From Planctomycetota bacterium (GTDB lineage Bacteria > Planctomycetota > Planctomycetia > Pirellulales > Lacipirellulaceae), in NCBI GenBank assembly GCA_024278955.1, contig JAJRSE010000018.1:1-55698 (forward strand): a stretch of 55,698 bases of DNA, in the 5' to 3' direction. Shown in pieces: positions 36,299-45,900 of this stretch (its first letter is position 1; the number at the start of each line of letters is the position of its first letter). A program made the position numbers and the translations under genes. Below the pieces are notes generated by a model, which made no database searches, had not been told where the DNA came from, and saw only the letters and a list, made by a program, of their open reading frames with translations.

Positions 36299-36979
36299 GT
36301 GTCTGCTGAACACTCTACTGACGACTTGGCTTCTGAAAAATTGGAAACCAAACGGCATGCAGCCAAGGTGCTCCGGCGGCTGAAAGCAGACTACCCCGAG
36401 GCGCCGTGTGCCTTGGTTTATCGCACCCCCTTCCAGCTTCTTGTGGCCACAATTCTCTCTGCCCAATGCACCGACGCTCGGGTGAATTTAGTGACCAAAG
36501 ACTTATTTCGCAAATATCGCAAGCCTGCCGATTTTGCTTCCGCGCCGATTCGCGAACTAGAGAAAGCCGTCCAAAGCACCGGCTTCTACCGCAACAAAGC
36601 AAAGAACATCAAGGCCTGTAGCCAAGGGCTTTTGGAACGGCACGGCGGGAAAGTTCCCAAAGACATCGACGCCCTGGTAAACTTAGCCGGTGTCGGCCGC
36701 AAGACCGCTAACGTGGTGCTTGGCACGGCCTTCGGATTGGCAACCGGCGTGGTGGTAGACACCCACGTCGGTCGATTGAGTCGCCGGCTGGGCCTCACTC
36801 GACAGAAAGATGCCGTCAAGGTCGAGCAAGATTTGACCCGCGTGTTGCCCAAAAAAGAGTGGATCGAGTTTTCTCATCGGATGATCTACCATGGACGCAG
36901 TATTTGCTCTGCCCGTCGACCTGTTTGTGATGAGTGTTCGATGAAAAAGTTTTGTCCTCGCGTGGGCATCGAGAGTTGA
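36299..36979 (+). CDS. nth: Endonuclease III
   Basis: A 226-residue DNA glycosylase/AP lyase that removes oxidised pyrimidines. The helix-hairpin-helix is LVNLAGVGRKTANVVLG with the catalytic Lys, the catalytic Asp is in VVVDTHVGRL, and the iron-sulfur loop CSARRPVCDECSMKKFC has the C-x6-C-x2-C-x5-C pattern. The GTG start at 36299 fits the family length with a short N-terminal extension. It lies directly downstream of the hairpin element, which may carry or disturb its promoter. Confidence 0.96.
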   Translation: MSAEHSTDDLASEKLETKRHAAKVLRRLKADYPEAPCALVYRTPFQLLVATILSAQCTDARVNLVTKDLFRKYRKPADFASAPIRELEKAVQSTGFYRNKAKNIKACSQGLLERHGGKVPKDIDALVNLAGVGRKTANVVLGTAFGLATGVVVDTHVGRLSRRLGLTRQKDAVKVEQDLTRVLPKKEWIEFSHRMIYHGRSICSARRPVCDECSMKKFCPRVGIES

Positions 36980-37031
36980 CCGAAAAGTTTGGCTTCAAGC
37001 TACCTACTAGAGAAACAAGGAACAGAAAGAA

Positions 37032-37607
37032 ATGATTCTCTCGGGACAAGAAATTATTAGCCGCATGGGCGAAGATATCGAAATCGAACCCTTCGATCCC
37101 TCGAATATCAATCCCAACAGCTACAACCTCACGCTTCACAACGAGTTGATGGTTTATGAAGAAGTGGTGCTCGACATGGCCCGGGCCAATCGAGTGCGGC
37201 GGATTCCGATTCCCGAAGAGGGCATCATCCTAAGTCCCAATCAACTCTACCTAGGGCGTACGGTCGAACGTACAACCACCCATAACCTGGTGCCCCAAAT
37301 CGAAGGACGTTCGTCTATCGGACGGCTCGGATTATTCGTCCATGTGACCGCAGGTTTCGGCGACGTGGGTTTCAGCGGGCACTGGACACTAGAAATGTTC
37401 GCCGTCCAACCGGTGCGAATTTATGCACACACCGCAATTTGCCAAATCATCTACCACGAACTGGCTGGCGAGCACGAAGAGTATCAAAGCAAGTACCAAC
37501 ACAACCGCGACATTCAACCCAGCTTATTGTTCAAAGAGCTTGCCCCCGACCACGAACAAGATCCACAGATGCCTCTCGATTTCGGCTTAGAACGCTCGCA
37601 CAGTTAA
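37032..37607 (+). CDS. dcd: dCTP deaminase
   Basis: A 191-residue trimeric dCTP deaminase making dUTP for thymidylate synthesis. The active-site block EGRSSIGRLGLFVHVTAGFG, ending before DVGF, and the WTLE motif with catalytic Glu are present; INPNSYNLTLHNEL at the N-terminus is typical. AAGGAA lies about 9 nt before the ATG. The length matches the family. Follows nth by 52 bp in the same direction and converges with the AAA+ gene. Whether it is a bifunctional deaminase/dUTPase cannot be told. Confidence 0.95.
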   Translation: MILSGQEIISRMGEDIEIEPFDPSNINPNSYNLTLHNELMVYEEVVLDMARANRVRRIPIPEEGIILSPNQLYLGRTVERTTTHNLVPQIEGRSSIGRLGLFVHVTAGFGDVGFSGHWTLEMFAVQPVRIYAHTAICQIIYHELAGEHEEYQSKYQHNRDIQPSLLFKELAPDHEQDPQMPLDFGLERSHS

Positions 37608-37692
37608 ACGCCATTGGGAAGGGAGCGATTCGACAACGCTCTCAACGGATGTTTCAATTCAGACATCCCTGCTCAAAGATACGCTGCCGGCC

Positions 37693-39270
37693 CTACATAA
37701 TAGCAAAGTAATTTTCGACTGCGTAGTCAAGATACTCCTGGCACATCTGTGGAGGAACGTCGAGATAGTGGCAGTAGTTGCGGATTTGGAGCAGCAAGTC
37801 GCGGGGCTGACAACACCGGAACGGGCGTTGGACCGACTTGTAGTGGTGTTCAACCAAATAGTCAGCTGCTTCTTGGTTGTACTCCAGCCCAACGATCGGG
37901 GCCATGATCTCGAGCAGCTTACGGAATTCTTCTTCGCTCGGGTCCGGGACTTCGATCTTGTAAGGAATACGACGCAAGAATGCGTCGTCGACCAAGTCTT
38001 TCGGTTCGAGGTTGGTCGAAAAAATGATGAGCTGGTCGAACGGCACTTGAATCTTCTTGCCATTCACGAGCCGCAAAAAATCGTAGCGCTTTTCTAGAGG
38101 CACGATCCAGCGATTCAATAACTCGTCGGTGGTCATCCGCTGGCGGCCAAAGTCGTCGATCACCAACGTGCCACAGTTACTCTTCATCTGGAGCGGCGCC
38201 TCGCTGACATTCTTCCCAGTGCCTGGCATCACTTCCAACGCATCCATCGTCAGCTCGCCGCCCACAACAATTGTCGGTCGACGAATGCGGATCCATCGCT
38301 TGTCGACGGTATGAGTCTGAAGTGGTCCTGCGACTTCTTCGAGCGGTACTTCTTCGTGCAGAGCCGGGTCGAACACTCGCATCACTTCGCCATCGATACC
38401 AATCGCACGCGGTATCCATACCGTATCGCCAAATGCTTTAGTAATCCGCTCGGCAATGCTCGTCTTGCCGTTGCCTGCCGCGCCAAACAAAAAGAGCCCT
38501 CGACCAGAGTTCACCGCAGGCCCGAGCCGCCGGAGCATTTTCGGATTCACCAGGAGATCGGAGAACGCCCTTTGCAGGTCGGTAACCGTGGGGTGCATTT
38601 TGGTAAGGGTCTGTTCGGTAACGCTAGAAATGTACGATTCGAGCGAAACAGGGGCAGCACCATAGTAGCTACAGGTGTCGCTTAGTTTTTTTGCCGTTTC
38701 GCGACCTAGCTCGCTAAGCTGATAAACGTAATCGTTCATTGGCGCCGAGCCACGGTAGGCGACCAATTGAGCTTGCTTTAAGTGAGCCAGTATTGGCTCC
38801 ATGAGCCGAAAAGGCAGCGAGTGCTGCTCGGCAATATGCCGCCCTGAAAATTGGCCAAACGACAAAAGACATTTCAGCGCAAGATGTTCGACATCGGATT
38901 CCGAAAGGCTCGCTTCCTTCAGCGATCGTGGCTCGATCGGCTGCCACGGGGCGGAGGCCTCTTCTTGCGCTTTCTTGATCGCAGGATGAACTGCCGACTT
39001 GTGGCGGTCTGCCTGAGCAGCTACCGCAGGACCTGCATCGACAGAGGCATCCCTATTGGCAAGCTGGTTGATTCGGTTTAACAGCGATTCCAAATCGTTG
39101 CCTGCGTCCGACTTACTACCAGCAGTGTCGCTCGCCGTCTCCTGGGGCAAGGTGGCAGTGCCTGGGGTTGATTCTGTTTCAGAAGAGTCGAATGGCATGG
39201 AAGTCGGTTCCGGTTTGATTTTTTTGATGCGAGTGTCAATGGCGTTGCCGTTAGGGCAATCGCTCTGCAT
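37693..39270 (-). CDS. AAA+ family ATPase with an acidic N-terminal extension
   Basis: A 525-residue protein. Residues 1-125 are low-complexity Ser/Asp/Ala-rich sequence. A winged-helix-like part ([20 protein letters not shown], about 145-165) is followed by an AAA+ core with Walker [15 protein letters not shown] (about 265), Walker B TLVIDDFG (about 375), a sensor motif IIFSTNLEP and an arginine-finger region [12 protein letters not shown]. The family is widespread in planctomycetes and often lies near pilus or secretion genes, but no such partner is adjacent here. ATG 39270 is preferred over an upstream TTG. Substrate unknown. Confidence 0.8.
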   Translation of the reverse strand: MQSDCPNGNAIDTRIKKIKPEPTSMPFDSSETESTPGTATLPQETASDTAGSKSDAGNDLESLLNRINQLANRDASVDAGPAVAAQADRHKSAVHPAIKKAQEEASAPWQPIEPRSLKEASLSESDVEHLALKCLLSFGQFSGRHIAEQHSLPFRLMEPILAHLKQAQLVAYRGSAPMNDYVYQLSELGRETAKKLSDTCSYYGAAPVSLESYISSVTEQTLTKMHPTVTDLQRAFSDLLVNPKMLRRLGPAVNSGRGLFLFGAAGNGKTSIAERITKAFGDTVWIPRAIGIDGEVMRVFDPALHEEVPLEEVAGPLQTHTVDKRWIRIRRPTIVVGGELTMDALEVMPGTGKNVSEAPLQMKSNCGTLVIDDFGRQRMTTDELLNRWIVPLEKRYDFLRLVNGKKIQVPFDQLIIFSTNLEPKDLVDDAFLRRIPYKIEVPDPSEEEFRKLLEIMAPIVGLEYNQEAADYLVEHHYKSVQRPFRCCQPRDLLLQIRNYCHYLDVPPQMCQEYLDYAVENYFAIM

Positions 39271-39605
39271 TTCCGCTTTCTCTAGCAATCAAAAGTCCAG
39301 ATCCCTTCGATCACCGGTCGCAGCGTTTTGCAAGGTTAGGTCCTAGAGACCCAAGTGGCAACAAAATTGGTTCTAGTAGTAGCAGTGATCGGGGATATAG
39401 CGGGAAACCGAAAAAAAAGTACGTTTGAGGGGGAGAAACTCCAGGTCCTGGCTGGGTGTTTACACCTTTTGGGCTGTATTCTTCTGCTCTCCTTTTGAAC
39501 TTTTTGAAAATAGTCGTAAAGGGCATGTCGCAAAGTGATTAGTCGCTCGCAAAGTTTGCAGTAACGACTCAAAAAACGACGGCTCTCGCTCCTACAAGGC
39601 GACCC
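39271..39605. other. Divergent intergenic region between the AAA+ ATPase and HDOD genes
   Basis: 335 bp presumably holding two outward promoters. I see no small gene and no strong hairpin; the stretch GTAGTAGCAG and a run of eight A at 39410-39417 are the only compositional features. Confidence 0.35.
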
Positions 39606-40508
39606 ATGAGTACTTTCGTTGCAAACCATCCCATCGCCCTCAGCGCAAAGTCAGAGCAGCATAATGAAGCACTCGAACGGCTTTTTGAACGTGTTGGCCA
39701 GTTGTCGTCCTTACCAGCGGTAGCCCAAAAGATATTGCAGGTAGCAGAGGACGACGATTCGACAGCGGCCGATTTGCTGGCGGTCGTCGGAAAAGACCCA
39801 ACGCTTTCGATTCGCATACTGCGTACCGTCAATTCCTCGTTCTTTGGAATTCCCAATGAAGTTGCCGATCTAAAAACCGCGATTTCCATGCTAGGGTTTG
39901 TCGAAGTACGAAATCTGGCGCTGACCGTCTACGTGGCTCGGCTGTGTGAAGATTCCTCAGAGTATCGCACTTTTTCTCGCGAGACTCTTTGGAGCCACAT
40001 GATTGCTGTCGGAACGATTGCTCGGAAAATCGCGACCATCTACCAACGCGTCGACCCCGAAGAAGCCTACACCGCTGGCTTACTCCATGACGTTGGGATG
40101 TTGCTGATCGACCAATACATGCACAGCACGTTTTGCAAGGCAATCGATTTGGTCGTTGAAGGCGCCGAGACAACCGTGGCCGAGCAACGCGTGCTGACCT
40201 TCGACCACACCGACCTAGGTGCCTACGTTGCCCGAAAAAGCAACTTTCCGAAACGCATCGAAGTAGCCATCCAATACCACCACCGCCCGAGCGATTACGA
40301 AGGGCCAGAGAGAGAACTGCTCAATATCGTCGCGGTAGCCAACTACTTGGCCTCTCAAAAAGGCTTTACCTCGCTAGGCGTCCACAATGTCGCTCATCCG
40401 TCCGAGCAAATATACGAATCCTTAGGACTCCGCCGCCGACAACTAGAAACGCTGATCAAAGAGCTTGACGAAACTCTCGAATCCGCCCAAATTCTAGCCG
40501 ATATCTGA
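39606..40508 (+). CDS. HDOD domain protein
   Basis: A 300-residue protein with an HDOD domain from about residue 30 to 235: LPAVAQKILQVAEDDDST opening, the helix IRILRTVNSSFFGIP, and an HD-type pair AGLLHDVGMLLIDQY (about 160). HDOD proteins are signalling relatives of HD phosphohydrolases, usually without activity, linked to chemotaxis, DNA uptake or stress signalling. AAGGCG precedes the ATG. No other output domain is fused. It is followed by purU. Confidence 0.88.
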   Translation: MSTFVANHPIALSAKSEQHNEALERLFERVGQLSSLPAVAQKILQVAEDDDSTAADLLAVVGKDPTLSIRILRTVNSSFFGIPNEVADLKTAISMLGFVEVRNLALTVYVARLCEDSSEYRTFSRETLWSHMIAVGTIARKIATIYQRVDPEEAYTAGLLHDVGMLLIDQYMHSTFCKAIDLVVEGAETTVAEQRVLTFDHTDLGAYVARKSNFPKRIEVAIQYHHRPSDYEGPERELLNIVAVANYLASQKGFTSLGVHNVAHPSEQIYESLGLRRRQLETLIKELDETLESAQILADI

Positions 40509-40652
40509 TTCGCCGTTCTTCCAAGGGCTTCGGCTATCCTGAATTGAGCGGCCAATGCTTACGATCTGCCAATGCCCGTTTGGCGCAGACATCCTGTCAC
40601 GAGTAGATTAGCTTGGCAGCTTCCGCCGTTTTCCCCCTTGGTTGATTCTCAA

Positions 40653-41507
40653 ATGCAGTTTGTCATTACCGCCGTTGGGCCTGATCATTGCGGGTTGGCC
40701 GATCCCATCGTGCATTGTGTCACCGAGCTAGGCGCAAATATTTCTGAAATTCAGATGTTCGACCACGACGAGCAATCGCTCTTCTCGATGTTGACACGAG
40801 TTGAGATGCAACCTCGTAACGCCGAGCAATTGAAAACCGCGGTGGCAAAAATTGCTGAAAGCACCGGCTTGTCGATTCGCATATGGTCGCCGCCCCTCGA
40901 AGGTCGACTACCTCGCCTAGCAATCTGTGCTACTTATCGGCATGAAACACCGCGGGCCGTGCTCCAGGCGTTAAGCACCGGACAGATCGCAGGGGAAGCA
41001 ACGCTCATGATTAGCAATCGCAATGCGTGTCGAGAATTGGCCCAAGAGTTCGACGTCCCTTGGTTTAACATCGGTAACTCGGAGGGGAAAGCAGACGACA
41101 ACCGCCTGATTGAAATCTGCGACCAGCACGACATCGATTACATTGTGCTAGCGCGTTACATGCAAATTCTCAGCCCCGCAAGTGTTTGGAAATACGCAGG
41201 AGGACGAATCATCAACCTCCACCATGGCCTGCTCCCGAGTTTCCCCGGCATGAGGCCCTATCACGATGCCTTTGCCGTTCGCATGCTTACTTACGGCGCG
41301 ACTTGCCATTTTATTGTCCCCGAACTCGACGCCGGAAATCAAATCATCAACCAGTCGACTTTCTCGGTGCCCCCAGGCACCCGCCGCGAAGAGATCATTC
41401 TTCGCGGACAAGAAGAGAACGAGCCCCAGTGTCTCGTCGAGGGCGTACGCCGCGTCGTGGCCGGCGAAGTGCAATTGCACTTCAACCGCGTCGTAGCAAA
41501 GCACTAG
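40653..41507 (+). CDS. purU: Formyltetrahydrofolate deformylase
   Basis: A 284-residue protein. The N-terminal ACT domain begins MQFVITAVGPDHCGLADPIV; the C-terminal formyltransferase fold contains NLHHGLLPSFPGMRPYHDAF with the catalytic His and a later GATCHFIVPELDAG with the catalytic Asp. It hydrolyses 10-formyl-THF to THF and formate, balancing one-carbon pools. ATG 40653 gives the family N-terminus; an upstream frame start at 40572 adds 27 residues without character. A role closer to GART cannot be excluded but the ACT fusion marks PurU. Confidence 0.93.
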   Translation: MQFVITAVGPDHCGLADPIVHCVTELGANISEIQMFDHDEQSLFSMLTRVEMQPRNAEQLKTAVAKIAESTGLSIRIWSPPLEGRLPRLAICATYRHETPRAVLQALSTGQIAGEATLMISNRNACRELAQEFDVPWFNIGNSEGKADDNRLIEICDQHDIDYIVLARYMQILSPASVWKYAGGRIINLHHGLLPSFPGMRPYHDAFAVRMLTYGATCHFIVPELDAGNQIINQSTFSVPPGTRREEIILRGQEENEPQCLVEGVRRVVAGEVQLHFNRVVAKH

Positions 41508-41550
41508 CGATTAGCGTTCTTCCACTTCGCACAGAAAAAAGTGTCCCAAG

Positions 41551-41572
41551 CCCACGGGTTGCAACCCGTGGG
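41551..41572. repeat. 22-nt palindromic repeat, TYGCA family (perfect)
   Basis: Layout CCC-AC-GGG-TTGCAA-CCC-GT-GGG, a perfect palindrome extended by one more pair to 24 bp (41550-41573), between purU and the cyclophilin gene. No T run follows. Confidence 0.85.
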
Positions 41573-41726
41573 CGTTGAAGCGATTGTTCCGTCTGTACGG
41601 CTTGTATAGAGCGAAATGCGGCTTCTACGCGAATTACTTGACGATTCGAGACTCCCTGAATAGTGTGGAGTTATCGGATCAGTTCAGGGGGCCCTTCTCA
41701 GATCTTCTTTTCAAGCGAGTTAGTTG

Positions 41727-42509
41727 ATGTTCTCACGAATTTTGAGTGCGATGTTTCTTGGTTTGTTTGTTGTCTCTGCCGTCGAGGCTCAGACCGTGCG
41801 TTTCGATACCAACGTCGGTACCTTCGACATGCAACTGAACCCCACCGGCAACGCCAACTTGCAAGGGCATGTCGACAACATGGTCGCTTACGTTGAGGGC
41901 GGGCTCTACGACCTTACCGTCATCAATCGCGCGGCCGAAGGCTTCGTCATGCAGATGGGCGGCTTCCAGACAACTTCCGCCGTGTTACCTGCAAGTTTCA
42001 GTACCTTTCCTGCTGTACCGAAATTCGATCCGATAATCGTCGATGCCGACAACGATGGGGTGGTTGATTTCGATGTCAGCAATTTGCTCAACACGCGGGG
42101 AACCGTTTCCCTCGCACTCTCGAGTAGCGCCAACACGGGAACGAGTAGCTTCTTCGTGAATTTGGGAACCAACACCAGCTTAGATGCAGCGAACATGCGG
42201 TTTGTTCCCTTTGCCCAAATCGCGGATATGGCAACCATCGATTTGATTCTTAGTTTGAATCAAGTCAATCTTCCCGATGGCGGCTTAGCCGGAGACGACG
42301 TCCCTGTTCTCGACGACAACCGCGTCGTCTTTGTCGAACGTGCCTACATGCTCAGCACCGAAGAGATCGCAGCAGCCGCCCTGGCACTCGGATCTCCCCC
42401 CCCGCCGCCGGCATTAAACTCCTTGGCCGTTCCCGAGCCACCCGCTCTTGTGCTAGTAATCGGCGCCCTGATGCTTTACACGGCCCTATCGCGCCCCAAG
42501 TTTAGCTAG
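41727..42509 (+). CDS. Secreted cyclophilin-type peptidyl-prolyl isomerase with PEP-CTERM-like tail
   Basis: A 260-residue protein. A signal peptide ends near residue 22 (LFVVSAVEAQ). The body matches cyclophilins: VRFDTNVGTFDMQLNP, FVMQMGGF and SSFFVNLGTNTSLD, though several classical active-site residues (such as the Arg of the FHR motif) are altered. The end VPEPPALVLVIGALMLYTAL with a basic terminus is a PEP-CTERM-like sorting signal. It would act outside the inner membrane. The start ATG at 41727 is preceded by an in-frame TTG and has only a weak ribosome site. A hairpin terminator follows. Confidence 0.8.
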   Translation: MFSRILSAMFLGLFVVSAVEAQTVRFDTNVGTFDMQLNPTGNANLQGHVDNMVAYVEGGLYDLTVINRAAEGFVMQMGGFQTTSAVLPASFSTFPAVPKFDPIIVDADNDGVVDFDVSNLLNTRGTVSLALSSSANTGTSSFFVNLGTNTSLDAANMRFVPFAQIADMATIDLILSLNQVNLPDGGLAGDDVPVLDDNRVVFVERAYMLSTEEIAAAALALGSPPPPPALNSLAVPEPPALVLVIGALMLYTALSRPKFS

Positions 42510-42540
42510 CAGTCGATTTCAAAATAACAAAGCAACACAG

Positions 42541-42570
42541 AAAGCCCTGGGGTCGCAATCCCAGGGCTTT
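42541..42570 (+). terminator. Hairpin after the cyclophilin gene, member of the TYGCA palindrome family
   Basis: AAAGCCCTGGG and CCCAGGGCTTT form an 11-bp stem around an 8-nt loop, followed by CGTCGTTTTC. Its inner 22 nt (42545-42566) follow the same CCC-N2-GGG-TYGCAA layout as the palindromes at 33013 and 41551, so a repeat may have been taken over as a terminator. Confidence 0.65.
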
Positions 42571-42910
42571 CGTCGTTTTCAGCTTTTGAATACCGCCCGA
42601 AGCCAAGCCACGCTGCATTCACCGCTAGCATAAAAATCCGAATTTGCCTTCGCCTAAGCTACGCTGATTGCCCACTTCCTTCATCCGGATTCTCCGGGAA
42701 AATCGATTCACCTTTCCCAGTGCTTACGACCGATAAGGTTCGCGGGGGAATATTGCAACTCGTCTTTTCGAGCAGAAATTGAATTCGATGAAAGAACGCA
42801 ACTCAGCCACGTTGGAACGACTAAGGGAGCCGACCAGTGCTTCCTCGCCAGACCCTTGTCCGAGAGCTGTCGTTGCGATTCACAAAATGGAATACCAGGA
42901 GATTCACCGG
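42571..42910. other. Intergenic region before the secreted beta-barrel/beta-helix gene
   Basis: About 340 bp with no supported gene. The open frame of the following gene can be extended to 42779 but the good ribosome site at 42897-42901 argues that translation starts at 42911. No clear promoter is seen. Confidence 0.35.
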
Positions 42911-45900
42911 ATGATACGCCCAACACGCATGCTGACGAAGATGTTGTTTTTAACACTTCTTGGCTTAGCTCCGATATGCTGCCTTGCCGGTTTTGCTTTT
43001 GCACAAGGCGGAAGCTCCCCTCCCTATGTCGAGTCGGGCGATTCCGGCGTGCTTCCAGGTAGCTATCAAGGCTCAGGCAGCTTTTTCAACCGACAGCTGG
43101 GCACCGTGTTTCGCTTTAACTACAACAGCCAGGGCTACGGAACCCAAGACGACGTCGTTTCGCTCGGCAGCATGAAAGTCTTCAACCTCGACGAAGCGAC
43201 GATCTTCATCGATGGCCAAGCGACTTTGAGCGACGACTTCGGCGGCGGTTTCAATCTTGGGCTTGGTTATCGCGAGCTGGTCAATACGGGCATCAGTTTC
43301 GATCCACAGCGAATTCATGGCGTCAGTCTCTGGACCGACGGCCAAAGTTCAAGCGGCGACAACTTCTTTACCCAATTAGGTTTCAGCCTCGAATCGCTTG
43401 GCGAGTCTTTCGATGCGCGTTTCAACGCGCATTTTCCGCTTGAACGAAGCCAAAGGGGCGATCCTCGTTTAACTTCGATCGATACCCTCACTTTTGGCGC
43501 CAACGAATTGTTCTCGGGCCTCGAAAACGTCGTTGTCGATACCGCCTACGCCGTCGTTGATGGCGAGCTTGCGAAACGAATCAACAATCTCGAAGCGTGG
43601 GCCTTTCTTGGCGGCTACCACATCGGAGGGGGCGGGGTCGACACCGTCGGTTATCGCGCTGGCGTACGTGGCTACGCAACGCCCGACTTCGCGGTCTCGC
43701 TACAAGTCACCGACGACGATTTCTACAACACCAATGTCATGGTCGGGCTTACCTGGTTTGTCGGCCGAACCCACCGCGGCAACCAGCCACTGGGCAATAT
43801 TTACGATCGCTTCCGCGAGCCGGTTTTACGTAACAACTTTATCGCCATGTCGAGTAGAACAGTCACCCAGGCTGCCGGCAATGCGCTGAGCGATACCGAC
43901 GGCGAGCAACTACGATTTGTCCATGTCGGCACTTCGACTGCTGGTACCGGAGACGGTACGCTTGAGAATCCGTTTGACACCATGACGCTCGCCTCGGCAG
44001 ATGCTACCGAGCGAGACATCGTTTTCGTTCACGGCGGAAAAACACTCTCCGATGGCTTTGTTGCGAAGAACGACCAGCGGATTTTGGGAGAAGGCCTGAG
44101 CGGCGCTCTCGTCGATCCACAGCCCATCGCACATATCGTCGACACCTTGGAACGTGGCCTGGTTACTCTGCCCGAATCTTCGGTCGGCGCTTCGATGTTG
44201 GCGGCACCAACCATCTCGGGCGCAGGAATTACCGCCTTCACTCTGGCTGACGACAACACCGTTAATAACTTCATCATCGATACCGTGGGAACGGCCGTCT
44301 CGGCCATCATGATCGATTCGCCCACGTTGTCGAACTTGCGAATTGCAAACACCTCAGGCGATGCGATCTTCCTGAACGAAGTCACCGGCACCACCGTCGT
44401 CGACAACACCGTTACCATCATCGGCGCAGCGGATGCTGCCATTCGCGTCAACGGCGGGCTCGACGGCATGTCGATCGCTGCCGGAATCACCAACACCGCA
44501 GGCTCGGCCTTCACGGTCGAAAACCGCACCGGCGGCACCATTACCTACAGCGGCACAATCGACGACGATGGCGGACTCGGCATCTCGCTCATCGACAACG
44601 ATAGTTCAACCGTACTGTTAACCAACGCCTCGACCGATCTCACCAACGGTATCGACATCATGGCCCCCGCCGGCGATGCCATCACGATCACAGGCAACAC
44701 GGCTTCGATCTTCGAATTCACCGGCACCGTCGGCGTAGACGCCACCGGGGCAAACAACGGTATCGTTATCGCCAATAACGATGCTGCGACCGGCGTACTC
44801 TTTGGCAATCTCGACGCGACGGCGGTCGATGGAAACACCATCTCAATCGAGGGAGGCGCTGCCGCGACAACCTCGGGCGGGGCAGGAATTATTCTGTCTT
44901 CTGCGGACGATACTCGGACGATCGAGAACACGGGCAACGGAACCGCGGTTAGAATCTTAGGCGATCTTGCCGAGGACGATGACAACGCAACCGTAACCAT
45001 CAATTCAAACGTCGAGAACACGGGCGGCGGCTTGGCGGTAGACCTTCAGAACCGAAGAGCCAACAACGTCACCTTCACAGGCACCGTCGACGCAAACACG
45101 GGCGGTGGCGGTATTCTTGCACAGAACAACACGAGCGGAGGCCTCTTCTTCAACAGTGCGGTTACTCTCGACACGGCAACAAACAATGGCGTGACTTTGA
45201 CCAACAATACCGATGCTACTTTTGGTTTCAACGGGTTGCAAATCACGACCACCACAGGCACAGGCTTTGAAGCCACCGGCGGAGCAGAACTGGTCGTTTC
45301 GAGTCCAAGCAACACGAACTCGATCGATACGACAACGGGAGTGGCACTCAACCTCAACGGCGTAACCGTCGAAGCTCTCGGCGTTACTTTCGATACCATT
45401 GATGTCACCAATGGCGCAACATCGGCCATCACTCTCACCAACATCGACGGCGACGGCTCCGTGACCCTTGGCTCGGGAACCGATCCCGCCGACGGAGGCA
45501 CTCTGGTCACCGCGGGCACTGCCATTGAAGTGAGTGACGTCAATGCTTTGGTTGTCAACAACATCACTGTGAACAACGCCGGCGGTGCTGCGGGGGTCAA
45601 TGTGACCCTGCAAGAAGCCGCTTCGACTGCGGTCTTCAACGGCCTGACAGTTACGACCGTCAACGGCGACGCCGTCACCGTCGACGCAAACCTTGACGGA
45701 GCAATCACTTTCAACGATCTCAACGCCACGACCACCGGCACCGGCGACGCGGTTGTACTTACCAACAACGCCGATGCCACCGTCACGATCAACGGCATGG
45801 AAGCCACAGCCACTGGCTCAGGAAGGGCATTCACCGCAACCGGCGGAGGCAATCTCGTTGCCACAGGAACGAACAACCTCACCAGTGCTACGGGTATCGG

